Part shown: positions 53,801 to 63,637 of the stretch, piece after piece
Layout of the letters: every line of letters starts with the position of its first letter
How positions within the stretch are numbered: the stretch's first letter is position 1
NCBI RefSeq assembly: GCF_023554255.2
Contig: NZ_JAMJWD020000001.1
Span: forward strand, 496,001 to 560,000
Direction of reading: 5' to 3'
DNA: 64,000 nucleotides
From: Phyllobacterium sp. 21LDTY02-6
GTDB taxonomy: Bacteria > Pseudomonadota > Alphaproteobacteria > Rhizobiales > Rhizobiaceae
The notes under the pieces: generated by a model
What the model was told of the DNA's origin: nothing
Seen by the model: the letters and a program-made list of their open reading frames with translations, nothing else
The model's database searches: none
Translations under genes and position numbers: made by a program

Positions 53801-56780
53801 GCATGCGGCTCCCTTCGCGGTCGAACATGTGGTGGCTGACGATCTCGACAGGACCATGCTTGTCGCGCAACAGGTCGGACGCATAGGCGCGCCGGCCGAT
53901 CATCGAGCTGCCGTGCTTGACGAGGGCGAGCGCAACATATTTGCCGAGGGCGGGGGAATAGCAGGCCGCCGTGACATGGCCGAAACTGTCGGCCGGTTCG
54001 CGCGGCGTCGCATCCGCCACGATATGACTGCCGCCGTTGATCGGCTGGTTGTCGAGGGAAATCAGCCCGACGAGCGAAAGCCGGTTGTTGTCCTGCAGGC
54101 CTTCACGCCCGAGCATGGCGGAGCCGATGAACGGCTTCTTCTTCGACAGCATCCAGTCCAGATGCAGATCATGCGCCGTGGTTCGTCCGTCGATCTCCGC
54201 GCCCGTCACATGGCCCTTCTCGATGCGCAGGGTCCCAAGCGCCTCAAGGCCATAGGGAACGATGCCAAAGGGCGTACCCGCCGAGATGAGGGCTTCCCAC
54301 ATGGCAGTTCCGAAACCGGCGCCGCAATAGACCTCGTAGGCAAGCTCGCCGGAGAAGGAGAGGCGGCAGATCATCACGGGAATATCGCCGATCCTGGCAT
54401 GAACGATGCCCATGAACGGCAAGGTCGCATCATCGACCTTGCTTGCCGTGACGCAGCTTTCCAGCACGGCGCGCGATTTCGGTCCCGCGATCGCCGCTCC
54501 GGCCCAAACATCGGTGACCGATGTCAGATGCACGCGCAGGTCCGGCCAGATGCAATCGAGGTAATATTCCAGATGCTGCATGACGGGGCCGGCATTGGCC
54601 GTCGTCGTCGTCATGAGAAACTGATCCTGGCCGAGCCGCCAGGTGGTGCCATCGTCAAAGACGATGCCGTCTTCGCGGAGCATCAAGCCGTAGCGTGCCT
54701 TGCCGATGGGCAGGGTCGAGAACATGTTGGTGTAGACGCGATCCAGAAATTCCGCCGCATCGGGTCCCTGGATGTCGATCTTGCCAAGCGTCGACACGTC
54801 GACGATGCCGACGCTGTCACGTACGGTGCGGGCCTCGCGTATATAGGCCTGTTCGATTGTTTCGCCGGGACTGCCATAGATCATCGGGCGGTGCCATAGG
54901 CCGGCATCATACATGGTCGCTCCAGCCGAGAGGTGCCAGTCATGTATGGGCGTCAGCCGGTGCGGCCGCAAATCGCCGTAACGCTCGCCCGCAAGTGCGC
55001 CGAGCGAAACCGGCGTGAAGGGGGGGCGAAAACGCGTTGTTCCGGCGGCGGTGATCGGGATCTGCCTCGCATCCGCCATGATCGCCAGGCCGGGAACGTT
55101 CGACGTCTTGCCCTGGTCGGTCGCCATGCCGAGCGTGGTGTAGCGCTTCAGGTGCTCGACGGAATGGAAACCTTCGCGATAGGCGAGGCGGATATCGTCG
55201 GCCGTCACGTCATGCTGCAGATCGACGAAAGCCTTTTGGGTCTTTCCGTCCGGTTCTATCTGGTATACCGGGGCGGGCGATGCATCGAACATGGGCGCAT
55301 CGACCGTGGGCAAAGCGGCGCGGTGTTTTGCCGAACCCTTGGTGGCGGCGTCCGACAATACGCTGATCGTATCCATATAGCCGGCCGCGCTGCCGGCAAC
55401 GACCCAGTTCTGGTGAGCTTCCGGCGCGAGGAATGCCTGCAGGTCCTCGTCCCATTCAGGTTTCCCGCCGGCCTGGCTGGCAAGATGGATGGCCGGAGAC
55501 CAACCGCCGGAAACGCCGAGACAATCGGTCTTTATCTCGCGTGGCGCACCGGAGACCCGGCCCGTCTGCGCATTGAAGTGCTGGACCGTGATGGAACTGA
55601 GCGTCTTGCCTGCGTGAGTGGCCGTGACGGCATGGCCGAGCAACAGTTCGGCACCCGCAACATCGGCTATGTCGCGGCATGTGCCGGAGATGTCGGTGCG
55701 GACATCGATGATGGTGCCGATGCCGACCCCCGCCTGCGAAAGCGTCCGCGCGACATCGTAGGCGCTGTCATTGTTGGTGAAGAGCGCGATGTTGCTGCCC
55801 GCGGCCACGCCATATTCCATGGCGAAACGGCGAACCGCGTCCGCCAGCATGACGCCGGGCCTGTCATTGCCCGGAAACACGATCGGCCGTTCGAATGCGC
55901 CCGTCGCCAGTATGGTCTTGCCGGTACGGATTACCCAATGACGCTGCCGCGGCTGGCCCTCCGTGCGGTTGGGCTTGAAATCGGCAACATGTTCGATTGC
56001 CGCAAGGACGTTGCCGTCGTAGTGCCCCCAGACCGTGGTCCTCGTCAGAAAGCGGACATTCGGCAGGCCCGCCAGCAACTCCGCCTTCTCGCGCGCCCAT
56101 ACTGCCGGGTTGCGGCCATCGATCAACTCGCCGGACGAAACCAGCGAGCCGCCCGCAACGGGTCGTTCCTCGGCAATGATGACGCGCGCGCCGGTCGCGG
56201 CCGCCGTCTCGGCGGCAATCAGGCCCGCGGGGCCCGTGCCCACGACCAGCACGTCGCAATAGGCGTTCATTCTCTCATAGCGATCAGGATCGGCAGCCAT
56301 GCCGGCCCTGCCGAGTCCGGCAGCCCGGCGGATGAACTTTTCGCAGAACATCCAGAAGCGGGTGCCGCGCAACGGCCCGATGGCCGGGCCCATGAACGTC
56401 TTGTAGTAGAAACCCGCCGAGAAGAGGGGCCCCGCCAGCTGGTTCACCGCCATCAGATCATGTTCGAGCGACGGGAACCGGTTCTGGCTCTCGGCCACGA
56501 GTCCATCATGAATTTCGGCTTCCGTCGCCCGCACGTTCGGCTCGCGCACCTCGCCGTCGATGAGCGTGACCAGGGCATTCGGTTCCTCGCTGCCGGCGGC
56601 AAACACACCTCGCGGCCGGTGATACTTGAACGAGCGACCGAAGAGCGTCACGCCATTTGCAAGGAGCGCGGATGCGAGCGTGTCACCCGGATGACCCGTA
56701 TAGGCCTTGCCGTCGAAGATGAAGCGGATGGTTCGGGACCTCTCGATACGTCCGCCGGTGTTCAACCTGGAACTCGTCAT
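53793..56780 (-). CDS. soxA: sarcosine oxidase alpha subunit
   Basis: A 995-residue subunit. Order of parts: a ferredoxin-like N-terminus (IRFIFDGKAYTGHPGDTLASALLANGVTLFGRSFKYHRPRG), an NAD/FAD-binding region (CDVLVVGTGPAGLIAAETAAATGARVIIAEE near residue 175), and a C-terminal glycine-cleavage T-like folate domain (GIVDVSTLGKIDIQGPDAAEFLDRVYTNMFS onward). It passes the C1 unit to tetrahydrofolate. Its ATG overlaps soxD by 4 bases. Full length for the family. Confidence 0.95.
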   Translation of the reverse strand: MTSSRLNTGGRIERSRTIRFIFDGKAYTGHPGDTLASALLANGVTLFGRSFKYHRPRGVFAAGSEEPNALVTLIDGEVREPNVRATEAEIHDGLVAESQNRFPSLEHDLMAVNQLAGPLFSAGFYYKTFMGPAIGPLRGTRFWMFCEKFIRRAAGLGRAGMAADPDRYERMNAYCDVLVVGTGPAGLIAAETAAATGARVIIAEERPVAGGSLVSSGELIDGRNPAVWAREKAELLAGLPNVRFLTRTTVWGHYDGNVLAAIEHVADFKPNRTEGQPRQRHWVIRTGKTILATGAFERPIVFPGNDRPGVMLADAVRRFAMEYGVAAGSNIALFTNNDSAYDVARTLSQAGVGIGTIIDVRTDISGTCRDIADVAGAELLLGHAVTATHAGKTLSSITVQHFNAQTGRVSGAPREIKTDCLGVSGGWSPAIHLASQAGGKPEWDEDLQAFLAPEAHQNWVVAGSAAGYMDTISVLSDAATKGSAKHRAALPTVDAPMFDASPAPVYQIEPDGKTQKAFVDLQHDVTADDIRLAYREGFHSVEHLKRYTTLGMATDQGKTSNVPGLAIMADARQIPITAAGTTRFRPPFTPVSLGALAGERYGDLRPHRLTPIHDWHLSAGATMYDAGLWHRPMIYGSPGETIEQAYIREARTVRDSVGIVDVSTLGKIDIQGPDAAEFLDRVYTNMFSTLPIGKARYGLMLREDGIVFDDGTTWRLGQDQFLMTTTTANAGPVMQHLEYYLDCIWPDLRVHLTSVTDVWAGAAIAGPKSRAVLESCVTASKVDDATLPFMGIVHARIGDIPVMICRLSFSGELAYEVYCGAGFGTAMWEALISAGTPFGIVPYGLEALGTLRIEKGHVTGAEIDGRTTAHDLHLDWMLSKKKPFIGSAMLGREGLQDNNRLSLVGLISLDNQPINGGSHIVADATPREPADSFGHVTAACYSPALGKYVALALVKHGSSMIGRRAYASDLLRDKHGPVEIVSHHMFDREGSRMHG

Positions 56781-57055
56781 CGCCTGTCCCCGGAAGACGT
56801 ATTTTCCCGCGCGAAGCTAACGGAGGAGATCGCGTGGGAGCTCATGTCCCGAACGACAAGCAGATGCTGTCGGCATCCGCCGCTGTGAAGCCAGTATTCG
56901 CGATGCGACCCCGAGGGGTTGGCGCGGTCATAGACGTATCGATTCCATTCCGCCTGGTCGGTCGAGGCCGGTTCGGGGCGCGTGCGTGAGGCATCGCCCT
57001 GATAAACGAATTCTATCACGTCGCGCGGTCCGCAGTAGGGGCACTTTATGATCAT
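56777..57055 (-). CDS. soxD: sarcosine oxidase delta subunit
   Basis: A 92-residue zinc-binding subunit. Zinc ligands Cys5, Cys8, Cys61 and His64 are present in IKCPYCGPRDVIEF and GGCRQHLLVVRD. It is the first gene of the soxD-soxA-soxG operon. The catalytic beta subunit gene soxB, normally just upstream, is absent: the 200 bases before soxD hold no gene, and the next gene is divergent. Confidence 0.93.
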   Translation of the reverse strand: MIIKCPYCGPRDVIEFVYQGDASRTRPEPASTDQAEWNRYVYDRANPSGSHREYWLHSGGCRQHLLVVRDMSSHAISSVSFARENTSSGDRR

Positions 57056-57283
57056 TGTTTCATTGTCCGGCAGGCGAATCGGTGCGTGCAGGCATTATGA
57101 TGCGGCCTTCCTCTTCACACAAATGGAACGCGAGAATAGACGTGCGGATGCGGAGATAAACGAACATTCCTTACTATGCTATTGTCACCGCGCAATGATC
57201 ATCAGTATAGCGGCGGTGAGTATCAACCAGCCGACTTCAAATTCGCCGCGCCTTGATTGTGCCGAGATAGACGGGCAAACGCC

Positions 57284-59767
57284 ATGAAAGCTTCCAGGAA
57301 CGGATATGAAACAGTGATTTTCAACATTCGGCAGATGATTCGGCGCCTAGTCGGCATCATGATCCTCCTTGGCCTGTGCTGCGTTGCGCCCGCCTCTTTC
57401 GCGCAGCCGGCCGAACAGCCGCAGGTGTCGTCGACCATCGTCGCCGAGCAGCGGCCCGTGATCGACGCGCTGAAGCAGCAGATAGAAGGCTACCAGCAGA
57501 AATTTCAGGACAAGGCGGATGCGGATGCCGCCTTGGCCGACCTTCGGCTGGAACTGGAGGAAACGGCGAAGAAACTGCTCGAAGTGGGCGTATCCTTTCG
57601 GCCGCGCATAACGGAGATCAATTCGCGGCTCGAACAATTGGGATCGCCGCCGGCCCAGGGACAGCCGCCCGAGGCGCAGATCGTTACCGAAGAGCGCGGA
57701 AGGCTGACGACGGAAAAGGCCGAGATCAATGCCGTCCTCGGCGAGACGGAGGATCAATTGATCGCCGTCAACAAGATGATCGAGGCGATCGGCGATGCGC
57801 GGCGGGAGCTATTTGCCAATACGCTCTCGCAGAGGGTCGATATCAATTACTCCCTCGGAAGCGAGATTGCCGAGGCTTACGGCCAGGAACTGCGCACGAT
57901 GAACCAGCTCGTGTCGTCCTGGTGGCGTTTCGTGATATCGTTCAAGTGGCAATCCTTGCTTGCTGCTGCCTTAATGGCAGCAATAGCTGCGCTGGTGCTG
58001 CTCCTGGGTGGGCAGAGGCTGTTTGGCCATCTTTACAGGCGCGACGCCACGATTGAATCTCCTTCCAATCTCAGCCGGGTGGCGGTCGCCTTCTGGTCGA
58101 CCCTGATCCGTTCCCTGACGGTGGTGGTCTTCCTCGCCACAACCTACTTTTTCCTCGGCTACTTCAATGTGTTGCGGCCGGATATAGCGTCTCTCTTCTA
58201 TACGCTGTTCAGCGTGGTGGGGATCGTCTATTTCGTCCACGCGCTGGCGCAGGCCGTCATCTGCCCCGGTGCGCCGAACTGGCGCCTCGTGCGTGTCGCT
58301 CCCCGGCCGGGACGCATTCTGATGGTTCTGATCACGGCAACCGCCACCATCACCGGCCTCGACTACCTTGCCGGTACGGTCAACCAGATCGCCACATCGC
58401 CCCTGTCGCTGACGGTAGCGAAAAGTCTTTTCGCGACGGTGCTGGTCGGGGCCCTTATCATTGCCATCGCCTCGCTACGGCCGCTGGAGGATCCGGAGAC
58501 CGGGGAGATCAAGCCCTGGCCGAAGACGATACGGATACTGCTCTACATAGCAGGGCTTCTGCCGGTGATCGCCGCCTTGCTCGGTTATATCGGTCTGTCC
58601 CGGTTCGTTTCGCAGCAGATCGTCATCAATGGCGCGGTTCTTGCCACCATGTATCTCGGCTTCCTCACCGCGCGCGCCGTGTCGGAAGAAAATGCGCTCT
58701 CCGGCACGGTTCTCGGTCGAGCCGTGCAAAACCGCTTCGGAATGGATGAGACGACGCTGGATCAGCTCGGGCTCGTCGCCAGCATCGTCATCTACATCTT
58801 TGTCATCATGCTGGGCATTCCGGTCATCCTGCTGCTCTGGGGCTTCCAATGGAGCGAGATGACAGCCTGGTTCCTCAACGTCGCGACAGGCTTCCAGATT
58901 GGTTCCGTCAATATCTCGCTTGTCGCAATCGCCATCGGCCTGCTGCTATTTGCGCTGTTCTATGCGTTCACCCGCTGGTTCCAGGGCTGGCTCGATACGA
59001 AGGTCATGGCGCGCGGCAAGCTCGATTCCGGCGTTCGAAACTCGATCCGCACCGCTGTCGGCTATCTCGGGCTTGGCGTCGCCGGCGTCATCGGCATATC
59101 GGCTGCAGGCATAAACCTTTCGAGCCTCGCGCTCGTCGCCGGCGGCCTCTCCCTCGGCATCGGTTTCGGCATGCAGGCGATCGTATCGAATTTCGTTTCC
59201 GGCCTGATCCTCCTGGCCGAACGTCCGTTCAAGGTCGGCGACTGGATCGAAACGGCCGGCGTCGGCGGTATCGTCAAGAAGATCAGTGTTCGAGCGACAG
59301 AGGTCGAGACGTTCCAGCGCCAGTCCATCATCATTCCCAATTCGTCCTTCATCAATGGCAATGTCGGCAACTGGACCCATCGCAACAAGCTTGGCCGCGT
59401 CGATATCCCGATCGGAGTGTCTTACAAGGTCGATCCGCGCCGGGTTTACGCCATCCTGATGGATATTGCGCGCGAGCACCCGCTGGTGCTGAAGAACCCG
59501 GAACCGTTCGTGGCCTTCAAGGCATTGATGGATTCGACCATGGAATTCGAGATGCGCCTTCATCTGGCGGACCTGTCCAATTCGGGCACGGTACAGAATG
59601 AAATCCGCTTCGCGCTGATCGACCGCTTTGCGGAAGAGGGCATAGAGATCCCGTACCCGCAGCGGGATGTGAACCTTCATCTGGAAGATGCGGAAGCTAT
59701 CGTCCAGGTTCTGACGAAGCGGGTGAAGGACGAGTTGCAGAAGGAGCCGACGAAGCCAAAATCCTGA
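57284..59767 (+). CDS. large MscS-family mechanosensitive channel with DUF3772-like domain
   Basis: An 827-residue protein. A signal-like hydrophobic N-terminus ends at PASFAQ; a periplasmic coiled-coil region (about residues 45-190, DUF3772-like) follows, then about ten membrane segments. The MscS core is GVIGISAAGINLSSLALVAGGLSLGIGFGMQAIVSNFVSGLILLAERPFKVGDWIE, with the soluble beta and C-terminal vestibule domains after it. Length and layout are like MscK/MscM-size members of Rhizobiales. The start is ATG 57284 or 57335. Confidence 0.88.
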   Translation: MKASRNGYETVIFNIRQMIRRLVGIMILLGLCCVAPASFAQPAEQPQVSSTIVAEQRPVIDALKQQIEGYQQKFQDKADADAALADLRLELEETAKKLLEVGVSFRPRITEINSRLEQLGSPPAQGQPPEAQIVTEERGRLTTEKAEINAVLGETEDQLIAVNKMIEAIGDARRELFANTLSQRVDINYSLGSEIAEAYGQELRTMNQLVSSWWRFVISFKWQSLLAAALMAAIAALVLLLGGQRLFGHLYRRDATIESPSNLSRVAVAFWSTLIRSLTVVVFLATTYFFLGYFNVLRPDIASLFYTLFSVVGIVYFVHALAQAVICPGAPNWRLVRVAPRPGRILMVLITATATITGLDYLAGTVNQIATSPLSLTVAKSLFATVLVGALIIAIASLRPLEDPETGEIKPWPKTIRILLYIAGLLPVIAALLGYIGLSRFVSQQIVINGAVLATMYLGFLTARAVSEENALSGTVLGRAVQNRFGMDETTLDQLGLVASIVIYIFVIMLGIPVILLLWGFQWSEMTAWFLNVATGFQIGSVNISLVAIAIGLLLFALFYAFTRWFQGWLDTKVMARGKLDSGVRNSIRTAVGYLGLGVAGVIGISAAGINLSSLALVAGGLSLGIGFGMQAIVSNFVSGLILLAERPFKVGDWIETAGVGGIVKKISVRATEVETFQRQSIIIPNSSFINGNVGNWTHRNKLGRVDIPIGVSYKVDPRRVYAILMDIAREHPLVLKNPEPFVAFKALMDSTMEFEMRLHLADLSNSGTVQNEIRFALIDRFAEEGIEIPYPQRDVNLHLEDAEAIVQVLTKRVKDELQKEPTKPKS

Positions 59768-59900
59768 ACGTGGCTTCGATGGCCAAATCATGGCGAAATG
59801 TCGGAGCGTTCAGTTGCCGTTCAGACTGATCCCGCTATAAGTTAAGCCGAAAGGTCTAACGACCGACGGTTAACAGAGGCGGTGGTGACACCGGACAATT

Positions 59901-60164
59901 ATGTACAGAGTTGTTGTAGCTATTGTCTTTTGCGGTTTCTCTATTGGTCAGGCGTTCGCCGCGAGCGTTACGAACGCCGATACGAGCGTGCAGACCATCG
60001 TCGTGACAGAGGGATCGAGAAAGACCGAATTGCAGGTCGGCGCAGGAGAAACGCTCGAGTTCTGCAGCAGTGGCTGCTTCGTGACGTTCCCCAATGGCGA
60101 CCGTGAGGCGCTCAAGGGCGACGAGACCGTCGAGATCAAGGGCGACAAGGCCTCGGTAAAGTAA
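59901..60164 (+). CDS. small exported protein of unknown function
   Basis: An 87-residue protein with a signal peptide (MYRVVVAIVFCGFSIGQAFAAS). The mature part is a short beta-rich domain with one CSSGC pair. A strong terminator follows 26 bases after the stop. No family recognised. Confidence 0.65.
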   Translation: MYRVVVAIVFCGFSIGQAFAASVTNADTSVQTIVVTEGSRKTELQVGAGETLEFCSSGCFVTFPNGDREALKGDETVEIKGDKASVK

Positions 60165-60190
60165 TCCCCGCCAGCCCACTACTGATTTAG

Positions 60191-60222
60191 CGCCAGTTTG
60201 ACATAGTTCAAACTGGCGTTTT
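60191..60222 (+). terminator. intrinsic terminator
   Basis: Perfect 11-bp stem CGCCAGTTTGA-CATAGT-TCAAACTGGCG (60191-60218) followed by TTTT. It separates the small exported protein gene from the polyprenyl-sugar cluster. Confidence 0.88.
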
Positions 60223-60361
60223 AATACAGAGTTTACTTTGGGAAGTGGATTTCAGCTTCGACCTCGGCTGGTTCACTAATCATTTTTACTTTTTCTCTAA
60301 TCCCGCATATTGATACAGCGCCGTGCGAGCGAGCGCGCTCGTCGGTGTCAGGGATTCTGTG

Positions 60362-61801
60362 GTGGACTCTTCTTCAAAAAACAATATCGCCGACCTTATC
60401 GTCGATCTCGATGGCACTTTGATTGCCACTGATCTTCTTTGGGAAAGTATGTTTCAGCTTCTCAAGCAGAATGTGCTTTATCTATTTGTTCTGCCATTCT
60501 GGGCGATAAAGGGAAAAGGCTATCTGAAGCATAGAATATCCCTGCTGGTGAACATTGATCCGACCATTTTGCCGTATCGGACCGATTTCATCGACTTCCT
60601 GCGGTCGGAGCGTGCCCGCGGCCGGCGGCTCATTCTTGCCACCGGTGCAGCGAAGCGTTTCGCCGATGCCATTGCGGAATATCTCGGCATCTTCGACTTC
60701 GTCCATGCGACCGACGCCAAACGCAATCTCACCTCCACCAACAAGACGAACTTTCTGCTCGAGACATATGGCGATGTGAAATTCGCCTATGCGGGAAACA
60801 GTCGTGCCGATATCCCGGTGTTCAATGCTGCCTCCGAGGTGATTGTCGTCGCGCCGGATCGTGCAGCGGCCCGATGGCAGCGGAAACATGCCTCGCGCCT
60901 GTTCCAATCGCCAAAACTCCATTGGAAATCCATCCTGAAAATGCTGCGCGTGCATCAGTGGATGAAGAACACGCTCATTTTCGTTCCGGCCATACTCGAT
61001 CACGAGATCATGAACTGGCAGGTCCTTTTCAGCGCGCTCATCGCCTTTTGCGCCTTTTCCAGCGCTGCATCGGCGATCTATATCATCAATGACCTCCTCG
61101 ATCTTCCGCTCGACAGAAAGCATGCGCGGAAAAAGCACCGGGTATTTGCAAGCGGCGTCTTTTCGATCCCTTTCGGCATCGTGGTGTCCGGCGGCTTGCT
61201 TGGCATTGCGGTGCTGCTCTCCTTGCAATTGCCCTGGGCGTTCAGCGCCGTGCTGGCGCTTTATGTGGTCGCCACCAGCGCCTACTCGCTATCGCTGAAG
61301 CGGATGCTGTTGATCGACGTCTTCACGCTCGCCGGCCTCTATACGCTGCGCATCCTCGCCGGTTCGGCCGCCAACGAGATCGAAGGCTCGTTCTGGCTCC
61401 TTGCCTTTTCATCGTTCTTCTTCATCTCGCTGGCGCTGGTGAAACGATATGTGGAATTGCAGTCCGTGGCACATTCGGCCAATGACAGGATCGCGGGGAG
61501 GGGCTATCGCCCGGCGGACAAGGAGATAATCGCGCAATGCGGTGTCGCCGCGGCCTTCGCCGCAGCGCTGGTTCTGGCGCTCTATGTCGATAGCGACGCC
61601 GTAGTCAGCCTTTATGCCTACCCATGGCTGATCTGGCCGCTATGCCCGATCGTGCTCTATCTCAACATCCGCATCTGGATACTGGCCTATCGCGGCGAGA
61701 TGCATGACGATCCGGTGGTTTTCCTGATTTCCGACTGGCGCAGCCTGATAATGATCGGTGTCGGGGCGGTACTGCTACTATATGGCGGCATGCGCCTATG
61801 A
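60362..61801 (+). CDS. HAD domain fused to UbiA-family prenyltransferase (decaprenyl-phosphate phosphoribosyltransferase-like)
   Basis: A 479-residue fusion from GTG 60362. The N-terminal ~190 residues are a HAD phosphatase: DLDGT (nucleophile), LATGA (motif II) and GNSRADIPVFNAA (motif IV). The C-terminal ~280 residues are a UbiA membrane transferase, with NDLLDLPLDRKHARKKHR as the NDxxDxxxD prenyl-diphosphate motif and ~8 membrane helices. This architecture is like the enzymes that attach phosphoribose to decaprenyl phosphate (mycobacterial Rv3806c) and like NoeC of Azorhizobium; the HAD half would remove the 5-phosphate. The GTG start is chosen from AGGGA upstream; 60323 is possible. Confidence 0.82.
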   Translation: MDSSSKNNIADLIVDLDGTLIATDLLWESMFQLLKQNVLYLFVLPFWAIKGKGYLKHRISLLVNIDPTILPYRTDFIDFLRSERARGRRLILATGAAKRFADAIAEYLGIFDFVHATDAKRNLTSTNKTNFLLETYGDVKFAYAGNSRADIPVFNAASEVIVVAPDRAAARWQRKHASRLFQSPKLHWKSILKMLRVHQWMKNTLIFVPAILDHEIMNWQVLFSALIAFCAFSSAASAIYIINDLLDLPLDRKHARKKHRVFASGVFSIPFGIVVSGGLLGIAVLLSLQLPWAFSAVLALYVVATSAYSLSLKRMLLIDVFTLAGLYTLRILAGSAANEIEGSFWLLAFSSFFFISLALVKRYVELQSVAHSANDRIAGRGYRPADKEIIAQCGVAAAFAAALVLALYVDSDAVVSLYAYPWLIWPLCPIVLYLNIRIWILAYRGEMHDDPVVFLISDWRSLIMIGVGAVLLLYGGMRL

Positions 61802-63117
61802 GCGGACCTTGCTTTGACAGTTTCGGCCGCATTCGGCGTCAGCTACGAAAATCCGTAAGCCTGGACAAGGCGCGCGAGATTTTCCTGGAACGTGGCGCCG
61901 GCAGTGCCAGCTATCTCGCCTATGGCAATGGCAGGTCCTATGGCGACAGCTGCCACAATGATGCCGGGAGCCTTGTGGATATGCGCGATGCCGACGCGTT
62001 GATCCACTTCGATGCGAATACGGGTCTTCTCACGGCTCAGGCGGGCATGCTGCTGTCGCAGATCATCGCGATTGCCGCGCCGCACGGCTATTTCCTGCCG
62101 GTCACGCCGGGGACGCGTTTCGTCACACTCGGCGGCGCCATCGCCAATGATGTCCATGGCAAGAATCATCATCGCCGGGGGACGTTCGGCCGCCATGTCG
62201 AGAACCTGAAATTGCTTCGGTCCGACGGCACGGTCAGCACGTGCTCCGGAACCAGCCATGCGGAGCTCTTCGCAGCGACGATCGGTGGGCTCGGCCTCAC
62301 CGGGATAATCTTGTCGGCGACCGTGAAGCTGATGCGGGTGGGCTCGCTGGACATCCTCGAACGGATCACTCCATTCAACAGTCTCGAAGACTATTTCGCT
62401 ATGGCGTCCGAAGCCGATCTCGACAACGAATATGCGGTCGCCTGGGTGGATCAACTCGCCTCCGGTGCAACATCCGGCCGCGGCGTCCTCATAACCGGCA
62501 ATCACGCGGAAAAGGGCGGGCACCGCACGCCGGAATCGCCGGGAAATCTCGGCGTGCCTTTCGAAACGCCAATTTCGTTGCTCAATTATCCGAGCCTGAA
62601 GCTGTTCAATATGGCCTATTTCTGGATGAAGAGCCGCAAGACCGAACCTCATATGGTCGGATACGGCTCCTTCTTCTATCCGCTGGATCAATTGCGGAAC
62701 TGGAACAGGCTCTACGGAACGGCGGGGCTGTTTCAGCACCAGAGCGTCATTCCGGAGCAGGCGGCACTGGCAACGATACCGAAGATGCTCAAGGCGACAC
62801 GCGATGCCGGTCAAAGCTCGTTCCTCACCGTCCTCAAGCGCTTTGGCGACGTCGCTTCGCCCGGATTACTTTCGTTTCCGCAGCCGGGATATACGTTGAC
62901 GGTGGATTTTCCCAATCGCGGTCAACGCACGCTGGCGCTGTTGAAGCGCCTGGACGACATGACGATCGATGCCGGCGGACGCATCAACCCGTACAAGGAT
63001 CAGCGCATGAGTTCCCACAGCTTCAAGCGCGGATTTCCGATGTGGGATCAACTGGAGACATGGCGCGATCCGGCAATCATGTCGAACTTCTGGGCAAGGA
63101 CGGCGCTGGCGTCATAG
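61798..63117 (+). CDS. DprE1-like FAD-binding oxidase
   Basis: A 439-residue flavoprotein of the vanillyl-alcohol-oxidase fold. The FAD-binding YGNGRSYGD is near residues 42-50, and His120-GKNHH with FGRHVENLKLL matches the FAD-linking motif of DprE1, which oxidises decaprenylphosphoryl-ribose at C2. The later LTVDFPNRGQRTLALLKRLDD and GGRINPYKDQRM are also family-like, the Lys being a probable catalytic residue. ATGA overlap with the UbiA gene indicates a coupled operon. Confidence 0.87.
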   Translation: MSGPCFDSFGRIRRQLRKSVSLDKAREIFLERGAGSASYLAYGNGRSYGDSCHNDAGSLVDMRDADALIHFDANTGLLTAQAGMLLSQIIAIAAPHGYFLPVTPGTRFVTLGGAIANDVHGKNHHRRGTFGRHVENLKLLRSDGTVSTCSGTSHAELFAATIGGLGLTGIILSATVKLMRVGSLDILERITPFNSLEDYFAMASEADLDNEYAVAWVDQLASGATSGRGVLITGNHAEKGGHRTPESPGNLGVPFETPISLLNYPSLKLFNMAYFWMKSRKTEPHMVGYGSFFYPLDQLRNWNRLYGTAGLFQHQSVIPEQAALATIPKMLKATRDAGQSSFLTVLKRFGDVASPGLLSFPQPGYTLTVDFPNRGQRTLALLKRLDDMTIDAGGRINPYKDQRMSSHSFKRGFPMWDQLETWRDPAIMSNFWARTALAS

Positions 63118-63197
63118 CGGCAATATCAAATTTTACACAAGAGCTTGGTGGCTTTTCAACTTATGGTTGTTATTGGATCGAGCAAGGGGCGGGCATA

Positions 63198-63626
63198 ATG
63201 ACAAAATACATCCCATTCATACTCTTCACCGTCATGACGAATGCGGCGGCGCAGGTCATGCTCAAATATGGCATGATCACGCTTGGTCCGATCAGCTTCA
63301 GCATGGATACGCTGATCCAGCGTGTCTTTCAGATCGTGTTCAACCCCTGGGTGTTCGCCGGTCTGGTCATGTTCGTCATATCCATGGCGTCCCACCTTTA
63401 TGTGCTCTCGAAGGTCGATCTCTCCTTCGCCTACCCCTTCTTGAGCCTTGCCTATGTCGCAGTGGCTCTCTTTGCCTGGCTGGTCTTCAAGGAAGATCTC
63501 GGCATCTACAAAATCGCCGGCATTGCGTTGATCATGGCCGGCACCATCCTCATCGCGCAAAGCGGGCGCTCGGTTCCGGAGAATACCGGTCTCGGAGAAC
63601 CCCCGGCGTCCACGACCTCTTCCTGA
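63198..63626 (+). CDS. SMR/EamA-like small membrane protein
   Basis: A 142-residue protein with four hydrophobic segments, like half of an EamA transporter or an ArnE/F-type flippase subunit: YIPFILFTVMTNAAAQVMLKYGMITLG, WVFAGLVMFVISMASHLYVLSKVDLSFAYPFLSLAYVAVALFAWLVFKEDLGIYKIAGIALIMAGTILI. It is placed where a carrier that flips the finished polyprenyl-sugar would be expected. The 80 bases before it carry no other gene. GGGGCGGG precedes the ATG. Confidence 0.78.
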   Translation: MTKYIPFILFTVMTNAAAQVMLKYGMITLGPISFSMDTLIQRVFQIVFNPWVFAGLVMFVISMASHLYVLSKVDLSFAYPFLSLAYVAVALFAWLVFKEDLGIYKIAGIALIMAGTILIAQSGRSVPENTGLGEPPASTTSS

Positions 63627-63637
63627 GCGAGCATCCC

